Origin: Blastobasis lacticolella | Taxonomy: Eukaryota; Arthropoda; Insecta; Lepidoptera; Blastobasidae | Direction: 5' to 3' | Length of the DNA: 64,000 nt | NCBI GenBank assembly: GCA_905147135.1 | Contig: LR990067.1 | Span: forward strand, 1,860,001-1,924,000 | Part shown: one piece after another, positions 32,590 to 44,345 of the stretch | Layout of the letters: each line of letters begins with the position of its first letter | How positions within the stretch are numbered: position 1 is the stretch's first letter | Translations under genes and position numbers: made by a program | Notes under the pieces: model-generated | Database searches by the model: none | What the model was told of the DNA's origin: nothing | The model's input: the letters and a program-made list of their open reading frames with translations, nothing else

Positions 32590-33050
32590 ACATCTTGGCG
32601 TTACGTCCCGGTTGCACCCCCGCAACAAGCGAGAGCCCAGGGTCCGCCTTCCTGCTACCCCTCGCTCACCTCACTCGGTCTCCAGCATCCTTGGTGGTGA
32701 GCTTATTGGCACGCATATCATTCTTGACGACGTCAAGCCATCGCTTCTTGAGCCGGCCTCTTCTTCCCGTGCCTAATGGAGGCGGCATGGCCAGACATTT
32801 ATTCGCCACGAAATTTGCCGGTAACCCAAACAAACCTGGCGAAACAAGATAAGATATACTGATTTTAAGGGTATGTTCCGGGTTTCCTACCGCGTACCTT
32901 TGTTGACGAGTAGCCCGATATTTCGACACACTTGTATGCATCATGGTCACAAAATGACACAGTGTACAAAATGTGTAATAATAACTGCGATAGTTTAAAA
33001 CATTTAGATATACTGAGTTTCTGACTTGCACTGCTCCAGGGGTGCCATCA
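32590..33050 (-). pseudogene. RTE-type LINE C-terminal remnant, minus strand
   Basis: The minus strand at 32800-32666 reads LGTGRRGRLKKRWLDVVKND and MRANKLTTKDAGDRVR, the C-terminal signature of RTE-clade ORFs. A SINE B-like piece (CATCTTGGCGTTACGTCCCG) abuts it at 32590. Beyond 32860 the sequence carries CGATATTTCGACACACTTG, related to the block at about 8620. Confidence 0.55.
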
Positions 33051-34065
33051 GTCAGTCAGGATCGACTGTGGTAAACAACGATTCCGGTCGTTCACGAGAA
33101 AAAAGAGTGTCAGTCTCGCGAAGTGACATCTCATATTCGATATTTTTTCTAAGCTAAATGTCTCTATTAAAAACCTCATTGATAACGATCTATCAATAAT
33201 TGGCGAAGATAGTTGAGAATCAGTTTTACGCCTGCCATCAAGATTTCAGATATTTTTAAATGGAGATTTCTGATAGAAAGTCACTCAAGAAAGTGCACGA
33301 ATCGACAAAGCAAGATCCCTCATTTTCACTGTTCAAAACTCAACATTATGTTTGATTTTAAAGAAGTATTCGCGTTTATGTTCTTACACAATTCGATTCG
33401 GCAAAAAATTTAAAGTAAAAATCACATGAGTGTATGCCCCGAATGAATTGTTCCCCGGAAAACTGATTTCATTAAAGGATAACATTATGACCACTTGGTG
33501 TCCGAAATTTAGTTCACTGGATTATTTTTAAGGAGTTACCTTTAGAATAAGGTTTACATAAGTAAGCTGATAATTTTAACCAAGTTGAAGGACAATAATC
33601 TAAATTAATTAAATTTTTAATTTAATTTTGAATAAATTATAGTGTCAAAATCGCAACTCGTTATTTGAACAATATTATAAATTAATCAATTTTCCAAAAT
33701 GTCTAGTTTATGATAAGTGTAACATACCTTATTTGGATTTTTCATTGATAATTTTCGGGTTGCAGCCGCGAAATTTATTTTTAAATAATTAATAAAATAA
33801 AAGGCAAAAGACAACAAAATGATAATTTAAAAATATAAACATTAAAAAATATGGTATATCTGAAGACAAAAGTCTTTACAATTGTCTTACAAAAAATACA
33901 AGAACTTTTTAATTATCGGTTTGTTTCCTGGTGGACAGAACACCAATATTTAATCATGTGACTGTTGTAGGACATTTTGCACATAACATTTTGGACATCT
34001 ATAGCCATCCCAGGGCCTACTGGCGACATCTAGTGCTAATGTTTATATTTGTATTTATTTTACAG
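33051..34065. other. 5' flank of the CBM14 gene; no coding exon recognised
   Basis: AT-rich DNA without a recognisable gene. A TTTATTTTACAG acceptor at 34054-34065 suggests that the coding first exon at 34080 is preceded by at least one 5' UTR exon and a promoter somewhere in or beyond this stretch. Confidence 0.4.
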
Positions 34066-34079
34066 AAAACACAAACAAC

Positions 34080-36897
34080 ATGGCCTTATCAAGCAATTTA
34101 CTACTCATACCGTTAATTTGTATGTTTTGCTACACAAAAGCTGATAGCGTCGACAGAGGGCTTCGAAATGGAGTCATGCTGAAGATGTTGAGGGTATGTT
34201 GTTTGGACTATGACATGGGATCGTTCAAGAGGTATATTAGAGGTCTCTTCAGAGGCGGGCAACGCATTGGTGACTCCCTGGTGTTGCTGAAGTCCATAGG
34301 CGGCGGTGACCACTTTCCATCAGGTGGCCCGCTTGCATGTTTGTCTGAAGAAAAACATTTAAAAAAAAAATTGTTGACATTTATACGACGGCTTTTGTAG
34401 AGATCTCTAGGAGAGTCCTATGCCCAGCAGTGGCCGTCTTCCGGCTGATATGATGATGGTATTGAAACAACAACCTGAGTGGTTCAGTGGTCAACTTGCT
34501 GGTCTGCCACGCAAGAAGTCTCGGGTTCGATTCCCGGCCGGGCAGAAATTGAAATGATAAATTTTAATTTCTATTACGGGTTTGGGTGTTCTATGTGTAA
34601 CACGTAGGTATTTAAAAGCATTTAAGTTGTTCTATCGCGCAGTGTCAAATTGTTACGTTCTTAATTTTGCATAGAAGGTGCGATTGATTTTTGGAATATT
34701 TTTGGAAATATAATATATTATAGCGTCGACGGTGCGCGATGCGTTGGCTAGGTTAATAATAGGTTTCTCTAGTATTTTTTTCGATATCGAGTAATAATTA
34801 TTATGCAGTTTAATGGTCCTTTTTTCCAGGAAATGGTCAACCAAACAAACGCGGACACATTAAATCTACCCGCAAATGCTACGTCAATAAGGGAAAATAT
34901 TACGGACACTTTCAGGTATTTATTTCACTTAAATAAAAGGCTACTTACCTATAGAAATATAATTGTTAAAAATATAATAACATAAGCATTTTTGTGTAAA
35001 TTTTCACAATAATTATTATAACCCCCAATCAAGAAATTACGTTAGGTAATTTACACTTGCCCATTTATCAGCAGCTAGAATTAATTTTATTTATATTATG
35101 GTTAACTTGTCCACTTAACATTTTATGACGCATCTATAGGACCGATATCAGATATTAGATAATCAGTCCCATCAATTCAAAGTGTACGTGTGGCTCTGTG
35201 TATGAGTGTAAGTGTGTGACTGTCTGTGCTGCTTAGCTCCCGAACGAATTGAAAGCCAGTGTAATGGAGGTGGTTCTTAACAATGTTTCATTTCATTTCA
35301 TTGTACTTTAGCAAATATTGATAAGTTCAATTCGTCGGGAGTTATCCGACATTCTGTCAGTTGAGTTATTTTACTAATTTTTGACATTTTTCTTACAGCT
35401 GCGAGAACAAGACGTACGGATACTATGCGGACGTCGACAACGAATGTCAGGTCTTCCACGTATGCTTGACATCCCTGGGTACTTCTGGAAGAAACGTGAC
35501 CTACAGATGGAGCTTCATATGCCCTAGCGAGACTATATTTAACCAGGTTAGTCCAACAGAGCAGAACATAGCATCAATACATAACATGACCTTGACCATG
35601 GCCTTAGATTTTATCATCATTATATCAGCCGAAAGAACCACTGCGGGCTATAGGCGGGAGACCTATGGCCCGCAGTGGGCGTCAGAGATCTCCACAATGA
35701 CCGGTTTTGTGCGTTCCGTGTTCAGCTGAACGGACGACCTGCGGTCTTTACCAGGTTGATGGTCCACCTTGTGGGAGACCTACCCGCGTCTTCCGATACG
35801 TTGATCGCCAATCAAGAACTTTACTGCCCCATAGGCCATCTGTTCTTCGAACTATGTGCCCACTGCCACTTTACCCTGGCAATCCTTCGGGATAAGTCGG
35901 TGACCTTGGCCAAGATTTGGCAGATCGTAATTACAGTGGAGCGATTGGGATCTGAGCTCCACGAACCTGTTAACGGGGGAACCTGAGGAGAATGGATAAA
36001 GGTTACATGTTCAGTGGCCTGAATGTGCAGATTTCCTCACGATGTTTTTTTATGTTTTCCCCCACCGTAAGAGCATCGGTTAGTGAACAGCAGCCTATAT
36101 ACATAATTAAGAATAAATTATTGGTACAAGGGGATCGAACTTAGTTCCTGTTGCTTATAAAGTCGACCAGCTAGCCAATACGCCATCGACGCTCCTACCA
36201 CATAGAGGCTGTTATATTTTAAGATCTTTACTTTCTTCTTCAGGAAGTACTGACATGCACAAGACCACGAGATGCCATCGACTGCGAAGACTCGCCCATG
36301 TACTACGACGTTAACATGGACATCGGTAAAATATCGAATGACACAGAAAGTGATGCTAATAAAGACACCATGGATAACAAAGATAACACTCCAAATAAAA
36401 TAATGAACAACGCAGAGAACGTCAGAATTAAAGACAGAAGGAAAGGTAGCAATAAGAAGAAACAAAACATTATAATGCAGAATCTTTTGAAGGAAGTTGA
36501 GAAGGAGAAACTTCAACTGATCGATTTTAGAGACATGGAAGAAGTTGACGAGGGCGTAAGTCCTGTGGAAGAAACTTTTGTAGCGAATGAAGATAAAAAT
36601 AAAAGGAGAGATACTGTCAACGTCAATGTTGCTACACAGGATATGACACTTGACAAAACAAAGAAACCAAATAAGTTGAACGGGATGTCAATCATAGAAA
36701 TGATGAGAGAAAATCACAAAAATGCGCAAAGAGTCGAAGTGCCCAGTGTAATGAATAATGGGGGGTCATTATCACCAAATAATGAAGAAGAATCTTCAGG
36801 AGAAGAGAATGAGAGATTAGCAATGGAAAGGAGTTTCAGAAGACGAGGAAAGAATATGAGAAGGGGTTCTTACAAGTTTAAATTCAATCATTTATAA
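34080..36897 (+). CDS. secreted single-CBM14 (peritrophin-type) protein, 333 aa, four exons
   Basis: Exons 34080-34193, 34830-34915, 35399-35546 and 36244-36897 join in frame with GT/AG ends (1002 bp). Residues 1-22 are a signal peptide (MALSSNLLLIPLICMFCYTKA). Residues 67-134 form one CBM14 domain: Cys 68, 83, 89, 108, 121 and 130 in the usual order, with GYYADVDNECQVFHVC and the FICPSETIFNQ block. After the domain the chain (135-333) is charged and low-complexity: rich in Lys, Asn, Glu and Arg, with RRRGKNMRRG near the end. CBM14 domains bind chitin in cuticle or peritrophic matrix, and single-domain forms exist in the CPAP1 group; membership here is an inference. An AATAAA at about 36913 follows the TAA. 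Introns hold LINE, SINE A and SINE B pieces. Strand and secretion match the giant gene 7.4 kb downstream. Confidence 0.87.
34201..34372 (+). mobile_element. LINE family M 3' fragment in CBM14 intron 1
   Basis: Starts TTGGACTATGACATGGGATC, 7 bp after the splice donor GTATGTT at 34194, and ends AAAAACATTTAAAAAAAAAA. Nearly the same as the tails at 30810-30935 and 41430-41565. Confidence 0.75.
34471..34640 (+). mobile_element. SINE family A in CBM14 intron 1, 3'-truncated
   Basis: Head CAACCTGAGTGGTTCAGTGG, B box GGGTTCGATTCCCGG and body to TTTAAGTTGTTCTATC. It is preceded by a short LINE-type tail (GCCCAGCAGTGGCCGTCTTC, GATGATGG) at about 34395-34455. Confidence 0.75.
35905..36200 (-). mobile_element. 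SINE family B in CBM14 intron 3
   Basis: Complement of the family B body (TGTTCAGTGGCCTGAATGTG; CACCGTAAGAGCATCGGTTA) and a decayed head ending near 36200. Lies just upstream of the exon 4 acceptor. Confidence 0.7.
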
Positions 36898-36912
36898 GTA
36901 ATTGTAAAAGTG

Positions 36913-36918
36913 AATAAA
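36913..36918 (+). terminator. polyadenylation signal AATAAA
   Basis: AATAAA about 16 bases after the stop codon of the CBM14 gene. It is the only canonical signal close to the end of that exon. Confidence 0.6.
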
Positions 36919-36959
36919 TAAGACATCGACTGATTTTGGACTTTTATTTTATAACTTGT

Positions 36960-37265
36960 TGATGCTGTTTTTTTATTATATTTAGAGACAAACGAGCAGA
37001 CAGTCCACCTGATGGTAAATGATAACTGTTCCCCATAATATCTACAATTCATACATTTAGGTTACAGGTAAGAAAAATGCGTTGTCACTGTGACCACTAA
37101 AATGAAATGCCTCATGCCTGTAATTTCGCTGGCTACATTATCCTTTAAACCGGAACACAACAATGCAAGCATTGTTGCTTGGCGGTAGAAATAGATAAGG
37201 CGGTAGTACTCACCCAGGCTGACTCCGCAGGCTTGACAGAGCCCTACCATCTGATAACGCAGGGT
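36960..37265 (-). repeat. dispersed repeat H, near-complete, minus strand
   Basis: Contains GACAAACGAGCAGACAGTCC, CCCCATAATATCTAC, GCGTTGTCACTGTGACCAC and CAATGCAAGCATTGTTGC. Fragments of the same unit are scattered at 8340-8450 and 21120-22560. The A/T-rich side at 36970 suggests a minus-strand retroelement 3' end. Confidence 0.6.
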
Positions 37266-37279
37266 TATCAGGCTGACGC

Positions 37280-37590
37280 AGGATTATACTCTCTTTCTCT
37301 GATTTCAATTATTGAAATTGTTAATTTTGCGATTACGTATGATCCATTTAATAGTTTGAGTTTATTTCAATGGAGCTTTCTTAGCAACTGAATCTATGAA
37401 ATCGATGATACGACATGCATAAGTAAACAATTTCAATCAGAGAAATCAGAGAATTATTGACAACAGCGTTACGTATTTGGACGCCTGATCATTATGATCT
37501 TGACGCGTTTAAGACTAGAGTGATTAGGCTGATCCTAGACTTGATCGTCACTTACCACCAGGTGAGATGGTGGTCAAATGCCGCACTAGC
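37280..37590. mobile_element. MITE family S copy 2 and an adjoining LINE tail
   Basis: About 37280-37466 matches the MITE at 22613-22831 (CTCTGATTTCAATTATTGAA arms, AGAGAATTATTGACAACAG). It is followed by a LINE C-terminal tail (GATCATTATGATCTTGACGC, GGTGAGATGGTGGTCAAATG) like that at 22840-23095. The same order of parts occurs at both loci, so this may be one composite unit. Confidence 0.6.
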
Positions 37591-39092
37591 ACAAAATAGA
37601 AAACTAACAGAAGGTCCACTTCCGTCGTCTTCGAAAATTATTACCTAAACTTGCTGGTTCACTAGGATTGCTACTGTATTTATTCTGAACTTTGAAAAGG
37701 GTGTTTAAAGTTCGAATAGAATTTTAAAGATCGTTCACAATAACATGTCCCTTGCAAAGGACCAATATCGAATCCTTGCCATAATGTGATCATAATTGCT
37801 TCCCAAGCTGTTCAGATTGTGTTCAAGTGTATTAGATTTTCGTAATAAACGTAATAATAATCTATAGTTTATTCACTTTTTAAAAATTCATCGTCACCTG
37901 ATTATATCATCAGACCCTGAGAATAACCTAACCCTGACCTGGGACCATTTGACCCACTTCCAGATCATTCATACACATATAAATTTATGAAAATGCAATA
38001 TTATTAGTCAGTTGATAATATGTTATTAGACAGTTGATCTGATGATGAAGAAGGAAGGTGGTCAGCTACTTTTGTTAATATTAGAGTAGACAGGCATTTT
38101 TTAAATATCGGACTAGAAACCATTATGGTGGCCATTACGGTTTCTTATTCTGTTAAAACTGTCACATGGTGCCAGAAACTTTTCAACTATTCCTAGGGCC
38201 TCTAGTGGAAGACCTTCGTCAAACTCGCTTCACTGTCGGCATTAGATCTCGTGGCGGTGCTGAAGTTCGACTAGCCCCAAAGTCTGAAATGGTCACCCAT
38301 AAGTTCTTGGAGTCTGGGTGCGTTGCTTGTATGTTATTAAGTAACCTTAGTTACGTACAATTACTTTTATTTTATCAAAAATAATATCGTTTAATAAAAT
38401 AATATTCAATTTAAGTCGACACTACCACGAATTCTCGCGTTAACAATCGCGACCGAGCACTGCTTGAAACTGCTTGAGAATGCCTGTAAACGTAACGTCA
38501 ATGTGTGCGTGACGGAAATGGCGCTTTGTTTCCAGTGGACCTTCTGCTTGGAGCGGGCCGTTCTTTATTTTGTGGCACTAGTCTATTTTAAAATAAATCC
38601 ATTATTCTCACTAGTTCTGTTGCACAATTTTTTTATAACAGAATAAGGTAAGTACTGAGATTTTTTATTATACATATAGGGATAATTTCCGCTTGTTCTG
38701 GTAATCAGTAATCCTGTTGAACAGTTCTGTTAACAGAACTGTGGGGATAACATTTTCTCACTAGTCATCAGCCCGTAAGAGCTTGCAAACTGACTCCGAT
38801 ATATCCGATCGAATCCGAGCAAATGCTATCCAAAGTAACCACAGTGCTATTTTTATGACAGGTTACTATAAGTATTCCAAATTCTGTCCAAGTTTCCCAT
38901 ATCTTACTGGTCTATACTGAGTGACTACACCAGGGCTAAGTCCGCTAATTTACTTAGCTCTATTGAGTTGTAATTGGTTCGCAATAGCAGTTTCATTGCG
39001 GTTTTAATTGTAGCGGAATACCAAAAATGCCGACAACTTGTTTGCCACCTGTGTGGAATAAAAAAACTGCCATTGAGCTGCGATTGTGACCC
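37591..39092. other. no gene recognised
   Basis: Intergenic, AT-rich. Short open frames (60-72 codons at 38166, 38464 and 38974) show no domain, signal or repeated match. A small inverted motif CTGTTGAACAGTTCTGTTAACAG-like lies near 38715-38745. Confidence 0.45.
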
Positions 39093-39495
39093 AATGAGGA
39101 GATTTCCAGTAGATATTGATAGTTGGTTTCAAAAAGCATCAATAGATGGCGCTCCTACAATTTTGGTAATCTTCTTTTAATCTGTATGATGGTGGCAGTG
39201 ATTTCATGCAGCCAACTAATACTAGAATTAAAAATAAAATGTTTATTAATATAAACATAACTGTTAAAGGTTGAACGAATTTATAGAAGTTGGCACTATG
39301 TTACATTATTATTACAACCTCTAAAATGGTTGAAAACTATTGACAAATACAATATTATCCACTACAACGTACCCAGTGTTTATATCCTGTTTGCTAAGAA
39401 CCTATTTCAAGCGATTATCAATTACCAAAATTGTCGGGGCGCCATCTAGTAAGTGGTAAGGAATGCTTTAGATACCTATTGGAAAACTGCTCATT
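39093..39495 (+). mobile_element. MITE family D, copy 2
   Basis: AATGAGGAGATTTCCAGTAG at the left, AAAACTGCTCATT at the right, and strong similarity to 5112-5528 along the whole length. Confidence 0.85.
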
Positions 39496-40101
39496 GCAAT
39501 GGGGGTCTCAATCGTGACAAAGTAAAAAGAATTGCACGGTGTGCCTCACTAGATGGCGCTGCTAAGACAGGATTCTAACTATTGAATTTGGGTAACCGAA
39601 GTTACTCGGAAAGGTGTTTCGTGAAAATATTTAGTTTTAGTACCTTTTATGAGAAGGGAACGCAAAATGTCTACATTTTTTAACATCTAACGGTCTCATT
39701 TTGATTTATTTTTGGGAATCGTGCCTAATCAACGTATTCCAATACAATTATTTAAACTATTTTTTTCAATCGGCGACAGAAAATATCCCATTCAGGTGAG
39801 CCATTAGTAAATTAGCTAACTTGAGGTCTACAGCTCAAAACGTTGTTCCTCCCATATATGAGGCTTTTGGGCTCATGCATCGCGTTTTCGACGCAAGCTG
39901 TGCACACCAGAGCTCAAGAGAAGCTGTCGTACCATATAGAATAGAATAGAAAGCATTTATTCACGCAACAAAAACACCACAATAATTTAAAACATACAGA
40001 AGCAAGAAAAAAATACACAAAAATCTTATCAAGGAGGTAGGTGGAAAATACAGACAGCATCCATCGTGGCACATCGGCTCAAGCGTCACTTTTTTGACAG
40101 A

Positions 40102-40400
40102 GAGTACGAGACAGTAGCGTCGGTTGCCGAGTGGCTACGGTATCCAACTCGTAAACGAGAGGTACCGGGTTCGAATCCCAGTGCGGCCATTTACCATGGC
40201 TCTTTTCTGAGTTGTGTACATTAGTTGAATGCTATCGGATGCTCTTACGGTAAGGCAAAACATCGTGAAACCTGCACATTCAGGCGACTCAATGTGTAAC
40301 CAAGATCCAATCTGGTCAGGTCCCCCAGTAGAAGGATCACGGAGGTCAGATGGCAGTCGCTCCACTGCACAACCACAAACAACATAAAAACATAACCCTA
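40102..40400 (+). mobile_element. SINE family B, unit 1
   Basis: Head GTTGCCGAGTGGCTACGG (A box) and CGGGTTCGAATCCCAG (B box), then the family B body with GTCAGATGGCAGTCGCTCCA. About 75 bp of the 3' part, present in unit 2, is missing here after CTCCACTG. The head has tRNA-like boxes but is not counted as a tRNA gene. Confidence 0.8.
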
Positions 40401-40494
40401 AACTTAAAGCTATATTTACAGATAAAAAACCCTCTTCCAGGGCATCCCCGCGAGGCATTGTGCCCAGAAGGCTGGCAACATTTCCCCTTTGAAT

Positions 40495-40912
40495 AATGAG
40501 GAGTTTTCCAGTAGGTATCTAAAGCATTCTTAACCACTCACTAGATGGTGCCCCGACAATTTTGGTAATTGATAATCGCTTGAAATAGGTTCTTAGCAAA
40601 GAGGATATAAACACTGGGTACGTTATATTGGATAATATTGTATTTATCAATAGTTTTAAACCATTTTCGAGGTTGTAATAATAATGGAACATAGTGCCAA
40701 CTTATATAAATATTTCTTTATACAGTTCTTTCAACCTTTAACAGTTATGTTTATATTAATAAACATTTTATTTTTAAGTTTAGTATCAGTTACTTGCATA
40801 AAATCACTGCCACCATCATACAGATTATAAAAAGATTACCAAAATTGTAGGAGCGCCATCTATTGATGATTTTTGAAACCAATTATCAATACCTACTGGA
40901 AAACTCCTCATT
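40495..40912 (-). mobile_element. MITE family D, copy 3, only in unit 1
   Basis: AATGAGGAGTTTTCCAGTAG...CTACTGGAAAACTCCTCATT. Unit 2 has CCTTTGAATAATAAAGCC at this place (about 56625), so the element came in after the duplication or left unit 2. Orientation is opposite to the copy at 5112. Confidence 0.85.
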
Positions 40913-40918
40913 AAGCCT

Positions 40919-41338
40919 TAAGCGCGCTTCACATGTGGACAGTTCCGCGGGAACACGAGAATGTAGAGGGAGTATTCGTGTAGTCCCTTGCATGTTTGGC
41001 ATGTCTCGCCTAATTCATAGACAAAGTAGAGATAGTTTGTTGTCGTCTCGATTAGATCGATTTTATATTTATATTCCTAGCGCTTTTTCCCGTAACAGGT
41101 TCGGGGTACACTTGACCATGATCCAGGATATTAGTAGATCAAGTAATTACACTAGAGAAGCTGCCATCACCTCTGTGACCGTGTTTACAGTAGATTACCG
41201 ATATTACACCGATGAATCGATAAAATGTCGCGCGTTTTGACACCCACCACATCCCTCATAGGCGAGAATGTAGAGGGTCGACCAAAGTCCCGGCAAAAGT
41301 TTCGCCGGAAGTTTCGGCGAACATGTGGAGCGCGCTTC
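40919..41338. mobile_element. second TIR element, only in unit 1
   Basis: Ends AGCGCGCTTCACATGTGGAC and ACATGTGGAGCGCGCTT are inverted repeats. Unit 2 has AAGCCTTATAGTGGTG without it, consistent with a TA target. It contains a piece of SINE B (CTTGACCATGATCCAGGATA) and a GAATGTAGAGGG motif near each end. Confidence 0.7.
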
Positions 41339-42700
41339 ATAGTGGTGTTCCCGCAAATATTTGAAAGAACGTTTCTCGCTCGTACGATTCGGATGTGGAA
41401 TGAGCTCCCAGCCACAGTGTTTCCTTTGGACTCTGGGATCGTTTCACAGGTATATTAGAGGTCTCCTAAGAGGCGGGCAACGCATTGGTAGCGCCCTTGG
41501 TGTTGCTGATGTTCATAGGCAGCGGTGATCACTATCCATCAGTTGTCTACCGTATTACATAAAAAATGATTAACCTCTGCGCCAAAAAAAGTTGCCAGCC
41601 GTGCGGTCACCAGTGGCACCACAGACACGCCTGGAGAAATTACGCCTGGAGAGGTCATGGTATAGGCGGCATTTTCAGTTTTCCACGCTTGTGACTGCAA
41701 CATTTATTACTTATTTATTTATTATTTAAGCCGCGTACCGATACCAAGCACCTGCCAAGTCTCCACTGAATCAAAGTCAACCCGTCGGGTATCATGCAAT
41801 CAGAGCGTATAATTCCGCATGGTTCCAATGAAGCTAAAATATTTGCTGTAGCAAGAGACCGCCGGATCGCCTCGTTGAGGGAAGCGTGGTGCGGTATGCG
41901 ACAAGACAGACCAAGGTGTTCCAGCTAGCTAACCGATAGACCACATCCGCGGTATGGGGATGGGTAACATCGCTGCCTAAGCGCAGATTGACAGCTAAGG
42001 TCAGAGAACAGATGTCCAACAAAGTGCCAATGTTTGGTGATGGTAATGCATTCAACCAGATTCTGGCTCGAAAGCTTCGAGCAAACGGGCATGGTCAGCC
42101 AAATCTGTGCTAAAATTTAAAAGTGGGACTAACTTACAGAGGGGTTGATCCCACTGCTTTTGAGAGGCGGGAATTTGGAAGACGTGAACTTTTGATTTTT
42201 TGTTTAAGGTGTCGGTCTGTGACGGTCTTCCGTGCTTAAATGGAATGTACAGTAGGAATAGATGAATAGATCCTCCCAGCTACATTTTTTATACCACTCA
42301 GGTGGCAAACAAGCTTACAGCCTATGGACGTTTGCATTACCAGTCACTTACAGCGGCACCGCCAATCTCCAATCGCATGACCCCACCCCTCTGAAATGAC
42401 GTCACAACATGCATTTCGGTTATTCTGTGACGTTATTCCAGAGGATTGTATCATGCAATTGAAGATCGGCGATACCGTTCCTGGCACGGTGATATGACGC
42501 TTGCGCGCAACGTTGGTGCAATTTACGCTGCATTCTTCGCTGCGCGCGCAGAGGCAGGCAGGTCGTAACTGAGCAACGGCTTCTAAGGTGACAGCAGCTC
42601 ATGCTGCTGCCGTTGCAAGAGGTCATCCTCTTGACTTTAAATTTGTCAAATTCTCAAACCAAAATATTTTTACAGGACTTCGTCTAATTCGCGAGCTCAA
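41339..42700. repeat. LINE M tail and unclassified duplicated repeat DNA, unit 1
   Basis: 41339-41565 encodes the family M tail (ERTFLARTIRMWNELPATVF) and matches 56640-56872. 41820-42110 (GAGACCGCCGGATCGCCTCG; GCAAACGGGCATGGTCAGCC) and 42290-42660 match unit 2 at 57080-57370 and 57560-57900. The last part includes a LINE-tail-like TTTTTATACCACTCAGGTGG, minus strand. No host gene recognised. Confidence 0.5.
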
Positions 42701-42829
42701 GTAAGATGCCAAACACACTGGCACAGCGTCGACACTATTATCGGAACTATTTTAAATTCATTTTTTAAGTCAGCAAGTACGCTTTACGCAAGAAGTTATT
42801 TTTAAATTGTTATTGTCTTTGTATTTATC

Positions 42830-43560
42830 CGGTAATTGGAGTGGTGATGTATGCATCAGTGGAACAAAAATTATAAATCTCCGGTATGCCGATGACACGA
42901 CGCTTCTTGCGGCAAGTGAAGCCGAAATGAAAGCCCTTCTGGAGGGAATGGTGGTCAGCAATAGCCTGGGCCTCTCTATTAACAAGTCCAAAACCAAAGT
43001 TGTCATGAGGGACCGAGCGAATAAGCTCAATCTCAGAATCAAGACCACGATCTCCAGATAGTGGACAATTTTATTTATCTCGGCTCTAACATCAGAAATA
43101 ATGGCTCCTGCGAGGTGGAAGTTCGAAGAACGCCATGTCTCAACTTCATAGAACTTGGAAAGACAGGAAAATCTTGCAGAAGGCGAAGACCAAGCGCGTT
43201 CGCACTTTGGTTTTTTCAATAATTTTTTATGGAGCTGAGAAATGGACATTAAGAAATGCGGATCGCAATCGAATAGATACCTTCAAAATGTGTTGCTGGA
43301 GAAGGTTGCTGCGTATTCCATGGGCGGCACATCGGACCAAAGCGTCTATTCTAAAGCAGCTAAACGTAAAGAATAAGCTTTCCACCATCTGCCTTAGAAG
43401 AGTGCTGGAATATTTCGGTCATATTGCCAGAAAGGACGGGGAGAACCTCGAAAGACTGATGATCACTGGAAAGGTAGATGGTAAAAGACCTAGAGTTTGA
43501 TCAGATCCGCAGCACATTACATACTACATTCCACGAGGCTCTGCACTGTGCTGAGGACAG
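42830..43560 (+). pseudogene. RTE-type LINE remnant, unit 1
   Basis: Starts near the RT active-site block LRYADDTTLLAASEAEMKAL, then LGLSINKSKTKVV, a stop at about 43061 and frame changes. A second stretch (43135-43500) has FYGAEKWTLRNADRN, CCWRRLLRIPWAAHRTKASI, RVLEYFGHIARKDGENLERL and GKVDGKRP, then in another frame a C-terminal TFHEALHCAEDRGRWR-like end. The C-terminal order is characteristic of RTE-clade LINEs. The remnant at 58080-58820 has the same lesions, so decay predates the duplication. Confidence 0.75.
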
Positions 43561-43739
43561 GGGAAGATGGCGTGCCTTTGTCCGTGAAAGGATTATGGGG
43601 GAGAGATGTCACGGCCCTCAGATATGAGGAATACGTACGGAGGAGGAGGATCTCATATTTAGGTACATTGTCGAATCATTTGCAGTACAACTTATGTCGT
43701 TTAAAATAATTAATATGTTAGGTTTACGTAAAGTCAGAA

Positions 43740-44045
43740 CAAATAAGAATAAATAAAAATTACATAAGTAATTTATGATTAAACTCATACGTCATTACGA
43801 GTAAATTAATAAAAATATAAATGTCATAATACTAAAATGTCTTAAAAATTTATAACAATATAATAATGTCACGTGACAATAATTAAATAGTAGGTAATTA
43901 TAAATGTCAATAGTTTAGACAAACCTTATCGATCAAAAAAAATTTCAAATACTATTCAATTAAAAATTCATCTTGAAATCAAAACGCACATAGTAACATA
44001 AATATGCCTGAATTACTTCATGACTAATATAAATTATATGCACTT
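43740..44045. other. diverged upstream spacer
   Basis: AT-rich, no coding. Compared with 58998-59303 it differs at roughly 18 or more of about 305 positions, including small gaps, much more than the sequence that follows. Confidence 0.6.
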
Positions 44046-44345
44046 AATCTAACTACAGAATGTCATCGTAGTTGACAATAAAAACGATACCAAAACCGTC
44101 TTCTATAAACATCCTTAAAAGATAAACAGCGATACCACACATCGGTAGTTTCTCTCGATTTAGTTGCCGCACTCAAATAACTCGGGTCATCTTAAAACGC
44201 CGATTTCCTCCATCCTTAATCAGAAGCACAATTTCACGGTTTGTTACCTCTATTCAATGATTCTCCGTTAAGAGTCAGATCGATTTGACTCTAAAAATTA
44301 AATGTTCGCGATAAAAAATGACTTAGCGAGGTTTCCGGAGGAGAA
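44046..44345 (+). promoter_or_regulatory. conserved 5' flank of the giant gene, putative promoter
   Basis: I see one base difference from 59304-59603 in about 300 bp. A TATAAA lies at 44104, about 240 bp before the ATG, and would place the start near 44135. No clear initiator element is visible. Whether TATAAA is used is unknown; the conservation may reflect gene conversion, not function. Confidence 0.35.

Noticed and set aside
36118..36516. 132-codon minus-strand frame
   Set aside because: Overlaps exon 4 of the CBM14 gene and SINE B sequence; no domain or start support.
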